Assembly (NCBI GenBank): GCA_025360665.1
Contig: JANYBU010000359.1
Coordinates: forward strand, 1 to 38,263
Direction of reading: 5' to 3'
Source of the DNA: Nitrospira sp.
Lineage (GTDB): Bacteria > Nitrospirota > Nitrospiria > Nitrospirales > Nitrospiraceae
Length of the DNA stretch: 38,263 nt
Numbering within the stretch: position 1 is the stretch's first letter; every line of letters begins with the position of its first letter. The notes under the pieces are model-generated. The model made no database searches. It saw only the letters and a program-made list of their open reading frames with translations, and was not told where the DNA came from. Both the position numbers and the translations under genes were made by a program. This document shows positions 7,694 through 15,610 of the stretch, one piece after another.

Positions 7694-8899
7694 ACAGACC
7701 GCATAATCTCCCTTAGCCAGCGCCTGGCAAAAAGGCGTCATTCTGCGCAGGGCCTGCTGAACCTGCCTACCGATCAGCGGCTCAACCGAAGCCAACGACA
7801 CCCCCTGCGCCAGATGGACCTCGACCATGACGAACTGCGGCGATGACACTGGTCGGCCAATCTGGCTCGTCAACCAGACCGTCACTTCACGGAGCCCCTT
7901 CACGTTCCGGTGGATCTGCCCAGCCAGCACATGAGCAAGCACGTTGTAGATCTTCCCCACATGCGCCATAGGATTTTTCCCGGCGGCCGCTTCCGCACTG
8001 GCCGGCCGTCGGAGCGAGATCACCCCGCACACGCGATTCCCTCGCCCCACCTCGCCCGAATCGCCCGCTTCCGCTGACGTGCCAAGTAACGAGAGGTACA
8101 TCCCCTCGACTCCCGCTCCGCGACGATCCAACGCATTGAGCGTGACCTCGGCTGACAGCTTCGGCCCCGCCTTCTGTTTCACGAAGGACTGCAAGGCCTT
8201 CAACACCTCAGCCTTGCGCGAAAAGTATTGAGACCCTGTCCGAATGGCTGAAGCCAGCAAAGGCATCGCGACCGTGAGCGCCACCTCCCCCCTCGTCCGC
8301 ACGCCAAGCACCTTGACGTCTTGTCCCGTATCCGGAAATGCCTTCTTAAAGGAAGGGCTGTTCAGAAACTGTTCGACCTGAAAGACTAATCGCTCAGTCG
8401 GGGTGAAGGGCGCGTAGCCCACCGCAGCGGAGGTATCATTGGCAACCGGGCCTCCCAGCCGCTCACTCACTGATTGAAGTTCCGCGGGAGCCGGCTTCAG
8501 CTCCACCTGGCACATGAGGTGCTTGAGGGGGTCCACGTGCGGGAGGTGCTGCCTGAACCATGTAGAGGCAACCCGCTCGGCGATCTCCTCCACCGGCACC
8601 AATTTCTTTCGCCACTCGAATGTCGCCCGATCTCCCATGACCAAACGCATCGGCGTGATGACATGGCCTCCGCCGGGACGGCAGTCCACCTCACCCGCCA
8701 CCAACAGCCCCTTATCGGCGTTAAAGTGAAGCACGCGCCCACATATCTTCAGATAGGCTTGCGCCAACTCGACCGCGACCTGCTCCATCACCGCATCGCA
8801 GATCGTGTCGGGGTGACCCAAACCCTTCCGCTCGACAATTTCGAATGGCTGGTCGGCGAGGAGATCGTACGTTGATTTCAGAATCATCGGCTTCGTCAT
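7691..8899 (-). CDS. S-adenosylmethionine synthetase, archaeal type
   Basis: A 402-residue methionine adenosyltransferase of the archaeal family (PF01941), distinct in sequence from bacterial MetK. It makes AdoMet from methionine and ATP. Signature regions are KGLGHPDTICDAVMEQVAVE near residue 25, FNADKGLLVAGEVDCRPGGG near 58 and NALDRRGAGVEGMYLSLLGT near 254, followed by a glycine-rich GDSGEVGRGNRVCGVISL segment. Length fits archaeal enzymes (about 400). Start ATG at 8899 follows AGAGGGACTC. It probably supports methyltransferases such as the PCMT encoded divergently from 9405. Its stop codon is formed by the end of a family B repeat. Bacterial presence of this family suggests old transfer from archaea. 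Confidence 0.93.
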   Translation of the reverse strand: MTKPMILKSTYDLLADQPFEIVERKGLGHPDTICDAVMEQVAVELAQAYLKICGRVLHFNADKGLLVAGEVDCRPGGGHVITPMRLVMGDRATFEWRKKLVPVEEIAERVASTWFRQHLPHVDPLKHLMCQVELKPAPAELQSVSERLGGPVANDTSAAVGYAPFTPTERLVFQVEQFLNSPSFKKAFPDTGQDVKVLGVRTRGEVALTVAMPLLASAIRTGSQYFSRKAEVLKALQSFVKQKAGPKLSAEVTLNALDRRGAGVEGMYLSLLGTSAEAGDSGEVGRGNRVCGVISLRRPASAEAAAGKNPMAHVGKIYNVLAHVLAGQIHRNVKGLREVTVWLTSQIGRPVSSPQFVMVEVHLAQGVSLASVEPLIGRQVQQALRRMTPFCQALAKGDYAVC

Positions 8900-9404
8900 G
8901 CAAGAGTCCCTCTTTCCTTTCCGGGCATCGCCCGTCGCCCGGCACGCCCGTCATACCTCTCCGAGCCACGAGATAGCCGTTCCAGGCCATGAAGCTAAAG
9001 AAATTGAGTCACGTGAACGGTCTCCAGGAAAGGTAGGCGCTCCACCTCACCGTCTCACCAGCCAGCAGATGTCCAGCCATCTCGTCCGATTTGACCATGT
9101 GCTCGGTTCAAGTCTTTCCGTCGTGCGCCAGGGAGTGAATCGAGTGCCTCGCCTTCTCAGCTGAGCAAGGCCGGTACCATCCGCCGAGAGCGAGCCATAC
9201 CCCAAGTCCATCGGGAAATCAGTAGATTAGAGCGGACAACTCAGCCGCACTTCCAGAACCAAGGGATATCTTGCTACAACGACCAGGCTCAACATGTAGT
9301 GAAAAGCTACAGAAGCCGTGAGGAAATTGTGTCTATGCTCTACTTCTCACGGCACCAGGCTTGCTCATTCTGCCAGGCATCATTACATAGGCTCCGTATC
9401 TCTT
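8900..9404. other. Divergent intergenic region without a recognised gene
   Basis: About 500 bases between the leftward MAT gene and the rightward PCMT gene. It should carry both promoters. The part near 8926-8992 is GC-rich and loosely resembles decayed repeat sequence. No convincing protein frame or RNA fold was identified. Confidence 0.4.
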
Positions 9405-10166
9405 ATGAACTCCCCGGCTCGCCCACTGACATCGCTGTGGATGACGTGCGTCATACTCATCCACTCTCTGGTTGCCATCCCCGGATGCATCGGTGACTCT
9501 CATGATCCCACACGCCAGGCCGAGCGAGACAGGATGGTGAGCGAGCAGATCATTTCCCGTGACATCAAGGACCAGGCCGTCCTCGCCGCGATGCGTCGCA
9601 TTCCCCGGCATAGATTTGTTCCTGCCCTCTACTCCGCGTTCGCCTACAACGACGGGCCTCTCCCGATCGGCCACGGCCAGACCATCTCGCAACCCTTTGT
9701 CGTCGCGCTCATGACCGAAGCACTCGCATTGCAGGGCGCGAAAAAGGTGCTTGAGGTTGGAACCGGTTCGGGGTACCAGGCTGCAATCCTGGCCGAGATT
9801 GTGCCCAATGTCTTCACTATCGAAATCGTCGAGCCCCTGGCGACAGAGGCGGCACAGACACTGGCGGAACTTGGCTACCGCAACATCCGCACGCGCATCG
9901 GTGACGGCTATCAGGGCTGGCCGGAGGAAGCCCCCTTCGACGCCATCATCGTGACCGCCTCGTCCGAGCAGGTGCCGCAGCCGCTCCTGGATCAACTCGC
10001 CGTTGGAGGGCGCCTGGTTCTCCCGGTCGGCAAAGCCTTTCAGGAACTTCAGGAATTGGTCCTCTATCGCCGCACCACGAAGGGCTATGAACGCTCACGG
10101 CTCGCGCTTGTTCGCTTTGTTCCACTGATCCGCAAAGACCAATCCACCCAACCAGATAAGCGGTAA
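9405..10166 (+). CDS. pcm: Protein-L-isoaspartate O-methyltransferase with N-terminal leader
   Basis: A PCMT family enzyme that methylates isoaspartyl residues in aged proteins with AdoMet, starting their repair. From the ATG at 9405 it has 253 residues: a hydrophobic leader (SLWMTCVILIHSLVAIPGC) suggests export or lipid attachment, although the lipobox is poor. The catalytic domain begins near residue 40 (QAERDRMVSEQI), with PRHRFVPALYSAFAYNDGPL, the PIGHGQTISQPFVVALM motif and the SAM-binding VLEVGTGSGYQAAILAEI, then DAIIVTAS. Start choice is uncertain: a GTG at 9318 is in frame but would place 29 odd residues ahead of the leader, and neither has a good Shine-Dalgarno sequence. The APC permease gene follows after 3 bases. 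Confidence 0.88.
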   Translation: MNSPARPLTSLWMTCVILIHSLVAIPGCIGDSHDPTRQAERDRMVSEQIISRDIKDQAVLAAMRRIPRHRFVPALYSAFAYNDGPLPIGHGQTISQPFVVALMTEALALQGAKKVLEVGTGSGYQAAILAEIVPNVFTIEIVEPLATEAAQTLAELGYRNIRTRIGDGYQGWPEEAPFDAIIVTASSEQVPQPLLDQLAVGGRLVLPVGKAFQELQELVLYRRTTKGYERSRLALVRFVPLIRKDQSTQPDKR

Positions 10167-10169
10167 CCG

Positions 10170-11513
10170 ATGGATTCGCCTCGCTCGGAACTGCCGCGCC
10201 GCATCGGAATTTTTACCGCCGGCTGTCTGTTGGTCAGTAATGTCGTCGGGAGCGGCATCTTCACGACGACCGGATTTATGGCTCGCGATCTCGGCAATCC
10301 AGGACTGATCTTGGCGATCTGGTTCTTCGGTGCCTTGCTGGCCCTCTCGGGAGCGCTGTCGTACAGCGAGTTAGGAACGGCTCTGCCGGTCGCGGGAGGA
10401 GAATACGCCTACCTGCGCCGCGCCTACGGTCCACTTGTCGGATTCCTCAGCGGATGGACATCGTTCACGATCGGCTTCAGCGCCGCCATCGCGGCAGGGG
10501 CCATGAGCTTTGCCGCATACCTGCTTCAGATTGTTCCTTTCCACAGTGAAAACGGCCCCCTCTCAACGGGGATTGCGTTGACGCTGATCTGGGTCGTCAC
10601 CGGGTTTCATCTCGCCGGCGTCGGCTCCGGTGGATTCCTGCAACGGCTGCTGACCATGCTGAACATCGGAGCGATTCTGATCCTCGTCGTCGGAGTGCTG
10701 ATGCTCGGGGAGGGAAACTGGAGCTACTTCAGTCTCTCCGCACCGGACATCACCCCCGGCTTTGGAACGACGATGGTCTCGCTGATTTTCGTCACCTACG
10801 CCTACTCAGGCTGGAATGCGGCGGCCTATGTGGCGGGAGAAATCGTCGATCCCGGACGCACCATCCCGCGGGCCATGATCGGCGGCACTCTCTTCGTGGG
10901 GTTGCTGTATCTTGTCGTGAACGGGATCTATCTCTATGCGTTACCCGTCACTGAGCTAGGGCAACCACCGATCCTCCCCGTGGCGAACAAAGTGGCCGCG
11001 GCCATGCTAGGACCCACAGGCACCATCTTGGTAACGGTCCTTCTCTGCCTCTCAATCGCCGGAGCCGTGAGCGCGATGGTGTGGACCGGACCCCGCGTGT
11101 ATTATGCCATGGCGCAAGACGGCTTGATTCCCTCCCTCTTCGCGAAAACCCCTGGCACGCAACAGGCGCCGATCAACGCCATCCTTCTGCAAAGCCTGTG
11201 GGCCTCAGCCCTGATTGTGTCGGGGAGCTTCGAACGGCTGGTGATCTACAGCGGCACCGTGCTCATGATCTTCAACGCCCTTGCAGTGGGAGCATTACTG
11301 ATCCTGCGTCGGCAAGAGCCGACTCTTCCCCGTCCCTATCGCACCCCTCTCTACCCGTTTGTCCCGGCATTCTATCTTCTTGTGTCGACCGTGATCGTTG
11401 GGGCAGCACTCTATGAGCGTCCGGTAGAAGGGGGTCTGGGCATCGCAACCGTCTTAGCCGGAACGCCGCTGTACTTGCTATGGCGCAGGCTGAGTAGCGG
11501 TAGCCACTCTTGA
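10170..11513 (+). CDS. APC-superfamily amino-acid permease
   Basis: A 447-residue polytopic membrane protein of the amino acid-polyamine-organocation superfamily (PF13520), closest in pattern to the LAT-like branch. TM1 contains NVVGSGIFTTTGF, the family's unwound Gly-rich substrate site; later GGEYAYLRRAYGPLVGFLSGW and YAYSGWNAAAYVAGEI are typical of TM3 and TM6. About twelve hydrophobic segments can be counted. It would import amino acids by cation symport or exchange; the substrate cannot be told from sequence. Start ATG at 10170 lies 3 bases after the PCMT stop, so the two are likely cotranscribed. Confidence 0.92.
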   Translation: MDSPRSELPRRIGIFTAGCLLVSNVVGSGIFTTTGFMARDLGNPGLILAIWFFGALLALSGALSYSELGTALPVAGGEYAYLRRAYGPLVGFLSGWTSFTIGFSAAIAAGAMSFAAYLLQIVPFHSENGPLSTGIALTLIWVVTGFHLAGVGSGGFLQRLLTMLNIGAILILVVGVLMLGEGNWSYFSLSAPDITPGFGTTMVSLIFVTYAYSGWNAAAYVAGEIVDPGRTIPRAMIGGTLFVGLLYLVVNGIYLYALPVTELGQPPILPVANKVAAAMLGPTGTILVTVLLCLSIAGAVSAMVWTGPRVYYAMAQDGLIPSLFAKTPGTQQAPINAILLQSLWASALIVSGSFERLVIYSGTVLMIFNALAVGALLILRRQEPTLPRPYRTPLYPFVPAFYLLVSTVIVGAALYERPVEGGLGIATVLAGTPLYLLWRRLSSGSHS

Positions 11514-11562
11514 AGCGAGGCCGAGATCGAGGCGACGGTTAAGCAAAGGTTCGGTCAGATTA

Positions 11563-11673
11563 AAGAGGTCAATCCCTTTGTTTGCCCCGACCGATGTGAG
11601 GTGTGAGTTTTGCGGCCAGCGTTATCCCTTCAGCCTGGGAGAGCTGACGCGCCTGATGGAGGAGGGCCGCTGA
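11563..11673 (+). pseudogene. C-terminal remnant resembling Hsp33 (HslO)
   Basis: In the frame ending TGA at 11671-11673 the sequence reads PTDVRCEFCGQRYPFSLGEL and then TRLMEEGR. A C-x-x-C within VxCEFCxxxYxF followed by an acidic helix is the C-terminal half of the Hsp33 redox switch, which holds zinc with an upstream CxC pair. Nothing upstream is in frame for the rest of the roughly 290-residue chaperone; the region just before belongs to the APC permease's 3' end. It is read as a remnant after deletion. The match rests on a short motif, so another zinc-finger C-terminus remains possible. Confidence 0.45.
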
Positions 11674-11805
11674 CAAGCCGGCCAAGCTTGGCCAACCGGT
11701 AGCCAAACGGGAAAATCATCGCCATAGAAAAGACTCCCGGTACATTGTCTATTTCTACTCGATGCGCGCCAAATCCTCCATCCCCCTCCCAGGCTTAGCG
11801 TCGGT

Positions 11806-12126
11806 TCATCCCTTTCTCTTCGGATCAATGTGCTTCGTCCATTCATCCATCGTCGTGACCGGATGAATGCCCCCGGTTTGGGTCGGGGCCAACGGCTCGA
11901 AAAACTCCAGCATGGATTGATAGTCTTTAGCCTGGACAGTGATGTAGTAGGTATGTTCCGTGACTGCCACATAGCCGCTCAGGATCTTGATTCCTTTCTT
12001 TGCGGCGAGATCGCGTTTTGCCCAGAATTCATTGAGCATAGTGGCTCCTTCTTTACTTCTTCCAGGGCAATTCTCAGGTGTGTGAGTCCAATGGGCTACA
12101 AATAGCATCCCGTCGCCGTCCATCAT
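11806..12126 (-). CDS. DUF3303-like small protein
   Basis: A 106-residue protein starting MMDGDGMLFVAHWTHTPENC. The MLFxVxWTHTPExCP opening and the later THTYYITVQAKDYQSMLEFF segment resemble the DUF3303 / ABM-like dimeric alpha-beta barrel family, whose function is unknown. The length (about 90-110) fits. It carries no signal peptide or membrane segment. The start at 12126 is supported by GGAGGTAA immediately upstream (a second ATG follows at 12123). It stands alone, with the Hsp33 remnant beyond its 3' end and a long gene-poor region upstream. Confidence 0.75.
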   Translation of the reverse strand: MMDGDGMLFVAHWTHTPENCPGRSKEGATMLNEFWAKRDLAAKKGIKILSGYVAVTEHTYYITVQAKDYQSMLEFFEPLAPTQTGGIHPVTTMDEWTKHIDPKRKG

Positions 12127-12709
12127 GAGTTACCTCCATCTGTTCGGAATTAACTATCTTCCCTTCCCTCGACAGCAAGCGCTGTGCCTTTCCGACATCA
12201 CAACTGATCAGGGAAGATATGTTGAGAAATGACCGTGATTGAAGGGAAGGAGAACAAACATGTGTCAGAGGCGCATCATCGAGAGAGGAATGCTGCAACA
12301 GTGGCAGACTTATTAAGGGGGCAAATGGCTACAAAATGAAGGTTGGGTCTGACGGCCAGGCGATTCCGGGCGACTTCTGGTTGCGCCCCAGGACTACGTT
12401 GAAGAAGCCAGGCTGACAAACTGCCGGCCAAGGCCTGAGCGAGCCCTCGCCTCGGTGCCTCCCGGAGCGACCCTTTCTGACTCATCCGGATGGAACCTTC
12501 GGAAATTCCTTCGCGGACTCAGTCAGTTTCCGCTTTCCATTCCGGCTGAGTCTCGATGGGCCCCCGCTCCTCCGGCAAAGTCGGCAGAAGCCGCTCACAC
12601 CCTGATTTCTTCAGCAACCTTTCGCGGTGCAATGCTAGTAGCAAAGAGGAAATCCTCTCACCTACCACTAGGAGAACTAAGCCCATCACTTCAGGGAGAT
12701 TTACGACAC
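12127..12709. other. Gene-poor stretch left of the cassette array
   Basis: No supported gene. Frames exist on the minus strand, but without ribosome sites or recognisable motifs. This is the left flank of the attC-bounded array; an integron integrase gene would be sought near an array but none is seen here. Confidence 0.4.
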
Positions 12710-12771
12710 ATCTAACGACCCGCTTCAGGGGTGCGCCGCTTGCGGCGCGCCCCTGCAAGCGAATGTTGGAC
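12710..12771 (-). repeat. attC-like site 1
   Basis: On the minus strand it begins GTCCAAC (R'' box, RYYYAAC) and ends GTTAGAT (R' box, GTTRRRY). The interior is an imperfect palindrome: TTCGCTTGCAGGGG pairs with CCCCTGAAGCG, around GCGCCGCAAGCGGCGC. It lies 3' of the unknown cassette gene at 12779-13273. Confidence 0.8.
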
Positions 12772-12778
12772 GGCGATT

Positions 12779-13273
12779 TCATTTCGGTAGTGCATCGCGC
12801 CACTGTGTCAGGAACGGGATGAGATTCGCGAACCGAGCTGGATGTGGGGTAAGGATCTCGTACAGCATGTTAGTAACTGGATATGAGCTGTTGGTGTCGA
12901 CGCCGAGACTAGAGATCACTTCGAGCGTTTGCGCTGCTTGAGTCGTTGGTACATCGAGAGACCACTCAGGACTGTGTTTCCAGTGATTGGCAGCAGCATT
13001 TATAAGTTGGGCCATGGATCGGCCCGTCCTATGCTTTGGACCAAGTGCTAGAGCTTCGCGCTTCTTGTTCTTCAGCTGGCTCCGACTCGCTACTGCCGTA
13101 ACATACATTTGGCACGCGACGAAGCCAAACCCGGAGATGTACTCCATCTCATCAAAGATTCCAAACGCATCTGGATCTGGGCTTGCGTGAGCCTTTCCAT
13201 TCAGGCGGTCGAGACTCGCATCGACCAAAGCCGCCGCAGCACTGAGAAAATCCAGATCGAAATCTAAGATCAT
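12779..13273 (-). CDS. Cassette-borne protein of unknown function, 164 aa
   Basis: Starts MILDFDLDFLSAAAALVDAS and contains IFDEMEYISGFGFVACQMYV, KNKKREALALGPKHRTGRSM and NHWKHSPEWSLDVPTTQAA. No family is recognised. It appears soluble and mainly helical, with no signal peptide or membrane segment. The start at 13273 is chosen for GGAAGCAG just upstream; a GTG at 13300 is an alternative. It lies between attC-like sites 1 and 2 and so forms one gene cassette with attC site 1 at its 3' end, the standard cassette order. Neighbouring cassettes encode Abi_C and Shedu-like proteins, so a defence role is a reasonable but untested guess. Confidence 0.75.
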   Translation of the reverse strand: MILDFDLDFLSAAAALVDASLDRLNGKAHASPDPDAFGIFDEMEYISGFGFVACQMYVTAVASRSQLKNKKREALALGPKHRTGRSMAQLINAAANHWKHSPEWSLDVPTTQAAQTLEVISSLGVDTNSSYPVTNMLYEILTPHPARFANLIPFLTQWRDALPK

Positions 13274-13301
13274 GATCTGCTTCCGCCCCGTTCCCGTCAC
13301 C

Positions 13302-13361
13302 AGCTAACGCTCCGGCTGACCCACGGGCGGACACCCCAGCGGGTCCAGCCGGATGTTAGCC
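13302..13361 (-). repeat. attC-like site 2
   Basis: On the minus strand it begins GGCTAAC and ends GTTAGCT, with arms ATCCGGCTG and CAGCCGGA next to the boxes and a mismatched centre containing GCTGGGGTGTCCGCCC. This is the arrangement of an attC recombination site. It lies 3' of the Abi_C gene. Confidence 0.8.
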
Positions 13362-13392
13362 GGTCTGCACTGGATAGGGTTCATCCTCACAC

Positions 13393-14193
13393 CTACGTCC
13401 CATGAACCCGGCTATCAATGTAGTGAAGGAGTGTCCGAACCGAATTGATGACAAGCATGGCCTCGGGTTCAGCCAACAGGGATTCGTTCGGATGTGCCAA
13501 GCTCGACCGGTTACGGAGCGGGTTAAGGGCATCAACGATCATTGCCACGGCGCGGGTAACCCGGAGCAACTCCTCTTGCCTGCCTGCTTCACCACCAAAA
13601 GCAGGATGACGTTCACGGATCGCCTTGAACAACTGTGTGATTCCCGGGTCGTCACCGAGCACCTCAATACTTGCCTTCTTGCAGACCGCGAGCAGAAAGC
13701 CGTGAAACGCCGTGTGAACACGGTCCACGCCACTGGTCGCGCCACGTGACGCGATGAGTTGCTCAGCATCCTTCAGCGCCTGTTCGACAGCATCCGACGT
13801 TATCTGGGGAGAAGCTGATGATACCGGAGCCGGGCCCTCCTTCTTGTCGAGAGCAACGGCAATGAACCGAACGTATGGGCCGATCTCTGAAAGGGTCTCC
13901 GCAAGGGTTCGGAACGATGCCTTAGAAGCGGGGTCTCGCTCGCGCTCGGCTAAATCGACGTACTGCGCCATCGGAGCTGAAAGATAGAGCACGCTGAATT
14001 CATCACCGAAAGAGTTAGTGCCTTCGTGGAGTGCAAACGGATATTCCTCCAAGAGGCGTGCGGCGTGTTCCGCGCGCCGCGCGCGCAGCAGTCGCACTGC
14101 AGTGTTCCGCAGTTGAGTCCATTCTTCGCGGTCGAGCGCTTCGCCTAGGAGCTGAATCTCGCCCGACCCGCTAGCTCTGTAGAGGCTAATCAA
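13393..14193 (-). CDS. Abi_C (abortive-infection C-terminal domain) protein
   Basis: A 266-residue protein. The last 90 residues match the abortive-infection C-terminal domain (Abi_C, PF14355): GITQLFKAIRERHPAFGG, then IVDALNPLRNRSSLAHPNES, LLAEPEAMLVINSVRTLLHY. The RNRSSLAHP-like segment is the family hallmark. The N-terminal 150 residues are helical and not recognised. Abi_C proteins occur in phage-exclusion loci, but the mechanism is not settled. An in-frame TAG upstream at 14203-14205 leaves the TTG at 14193 as the best start, with only a weak AGAGCG before it. The gene sits between attC-like sites 2 and 3, so it is a mobile cassette. Confidence 0.8.
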   Translation of the reverse strand: MISLYRASGSGEIQLLGEALDREEWTQLRNTAVRLLRARRAEHAARLLEEYPFALHEGTNSFGDEFSVLYLSAPMAQYVDLAERERDPASKASFRTLAETLSEIGPYVRFIAVALDKKEGPAPVSSASPQITSDAVEQALKDAEQLIASRGATSGVDRVHTAFHGFLLAVCKKASIEVLGDDPGITQLFKAIRERHPAFGGEAGRQEELLRVTRAVAMIVDALNPLRNRSSLAHPNESLLAEPEAMLVINSVRTLLHYIDSRVHGT

Positions 14194-14214
14194 TGTCGCG
14201 CTCTAAGCATATCC

Positions 14215-14295
14215 AGCTAACGTTCGCAATAACTGGCACCCAAACAGCAAGCGCAGCGCCGCTGTTTGGGCGTCCGGTTCATTACGGTGTTAGAC
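14215..14295 (-). repeat. attC-like site 3
   Basis: On the minus strand it starts with the canonical R'' box GTCTAAC and ends with GTTAGCT. Long paired arms CGCCCAAACAGCGGC and GCTGTTTGGGTG enclose a short loop, giving the longest of the four attC-like hairpins (81 bases). It lies 3' of the Shedu-like gene. Confidence 0.85.
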
Positions 14296-14310
14296 GACGG
14301 GTACAACACG

Positions 14311-15192
14311 TCACTCGTGATCGGCGGAGTTGATTATCCCGCGTTCCCCTCTCTTGGCCCAGTCATTCCAGTAGTCCATGCGGCGGACGAGAAAGTCTTT
14401 CCGGGCTTGGGACATGTAGGGGTTTGTCTCAATTGCAGTGTCTAGACCGCGCAGGAGTGCGCGGTCCTCGGCAAGACCTGGAATCCATTTGAGAGTAGGG
14501 GGGACGGAAACAGCCGTAAAAATACCTTTCACATTGGGCCTCATGCACACAAGCTGATGTGCATTTGGATTGGGTCGAAGGCGGTCGTATGTCATAGTCA
14601 CGATGTCGTCTGCGTGCAGATAGGTGCGTTTCTCCGTAAGATTCGGGCTGGCGTTTGCTTCCTCGCGACGGCCATAGATCAGAAGGTAGGACGGCCGGAA
14701 CCGGCGTCGGCACCATGCTTCTCGATCCAGTCCATAGAGGGCTTTGAACGCTTCAACATTGCGCGAGACGCCAAACCACGCTTTCCATTCAGCTATCTGA
14801 TTGAGAGCATGGGTTAGCTGTGCGGTTTGATTTCCGGAGTCAGTAAACCAACGTTTACCTGGAGCCTCAATCTCGATGAGCACAGGCTCCTCTGTTTCGC
14901 TGTTCAAAGACAGCCACATAAAATCGGGGAAGCGACGGTCGTATGAGGGAAGCGGGGGTTGCGATATGAGCCCACAAAGCCATGGATAATGTCCGCTCTC
15001 GTTCCCCAGAAGGTTGAAGGCGCCGGGCATCATGGAGGGGTGCCGTTCAAGGAAGGCTTGCATTGCCTTCTCGCCCGGTGGCTCGCCGTTTAAAAATGCG
15101 TCCCACTCCGCCACAATGAGACGCTCGTAGGCCTCCCATTTCATCGCCGGCTCTGGAGGAGTTTCAATCTGATATGTTCGCTCGAACTTCAT
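14311..15192 (-). CDS. Shedu-like antiphage nuclease (DUF4263)
   Basis: A 293-residue protein with the SduA C-terminal nuclease pattern (DUF4263, PF14082). DRRFPDFMWL puts an acidic residue at D90, EPVLIEIEAPGKRW gives E107/E109 and K113, and NQTAQLTHALNQIAEWKAWF gives the glutamine-bearing helix at residues 121-140. This is a PD-(D/E)xK-type active-site layout. Residues 15-65 resemble the FLxRHPxMxxGAF helix that precedes this domain in other members. Shedu proteins are single-gene antiphage systems with nuclease activity. The start at 15192 follows GAGAAGTGGG; an internal ATG at 15144 lacks one. It lies between attC-like site 3 and an R'-like core at 15220, hence a cassette. Confidence 0.82.
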   Translation of the reverse strand: MKFERTYQIETPPEPAMKWEAYERLIVAEWDAFLNGEPPGEKAMQAFLERHPSMMPGAFNLLGNESGHYPWLCGLISQPPLPSYDRRFPDFMWLSLNSETEEPVLIEIEAPGKRWFTDSGNQTAQLTHALNQIAEWKAWFGVSRNVEAFKALYGLDREAWCRRRFRPSYLLIYGRREEANASPNLTEKRTYLHADDIVTMTYDRLRPNPNAHQLVCMRPNVKGIFTAVSVPPTLKWIPGLAEDRALLRGLDTAIETNPYMSQARKDFLVRRMDYWNDWAKRGERGIINSADHE

Positions 15193-15219
15193 CCCACTTC
15201 TCAGCAGCCACGTTCTGTC

Positions 15220-15440
15220 GTCTAACTAGTAAATCTGCCGCGACCTACCTGTCCAGCATAGCAAGGCAGCCTCAACAATCGAGTGCGGGCAAGTCTACTT
15301 CAAAGCCCAATGGTTATCCACCACTCTGGCTGGTGTCTGCCGCCGGGATAGGCCGCGAATCTGCGGCCTATCCAGCTATCAGCCCGCAGCCTATCTCTGC
15401 CGACCCGCTTTCATCAAAAGAGACGATCGTCCGGGCTGTC
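15220..15440 (-). repeat. Long direct repeat, copy 1, with R'-like core
   Basis: The minus-strand 3' end is GTTAGAC (15220-15226), a good attC R' core. Much of the rest, such as GCGGGCAAGTCTACTTCAAA and CCTATCCAGCTATCAGCCCG on the + strand, recurs in the copy at 16357. Compared with copy 2 it has about 47 extra bases after the core. No gene is seen between it and attC site 4, so this may be a gene-less cassette. Confidence 0.7.
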
Positions 15441-15551
15441 GCCTCGGTCTGCTACGGTTCGGGACCTGTGCCACAGAAAAGGCTCTCGGCACATTTTCTG
15501 TATCAGTCTTGGATTGCGTCAGGATGGGCGGGCATGAAGAAACTTGGGGCA

Positions 15552-15610
15552 GGCTAACGGCTGCGCTTAGCCGCCAAGTTTACTGCGTCGGCTGGAGCGC
15601 CTTGTTACTG
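15552..15610 (-). repeat. attC-like site 4
   Basis: On the minus strand it opens with TAACAAGGCGCTCCAGCC and closes GGCTAAGCGCAGCCGTTAGC, closely resembling typical attC sites of bacterial integrons. Its R'' half is less canonical (AGTAAC). The stop codon of the DUF2442 gene (15567) lies inside it, so the last residues of that protein are encoded by attC sequence. Confidence 0.8.

Noticed and set aside
12276..12708. Two leftward frames in the stretch left of the cassette array
   Set aside because: No Shine-Dalgarno sequence, low-complexity Arg/Leu/Ser composition and no motifs.
13302..14295. CRISPR-like regularly spaced palindromes
   Set aside because: The palindromes differ in sequence and are gene-length apart; they fit attC sites, not CRISPR repeats.
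15174..15557. Rightward 127-residue frame across the direct repeat
   Set aside because: It runs opposite to the cassette genes, has no recognisable domain, overlaps the R' core and repeat, and copy 2 of the repeat does not keep the frame.
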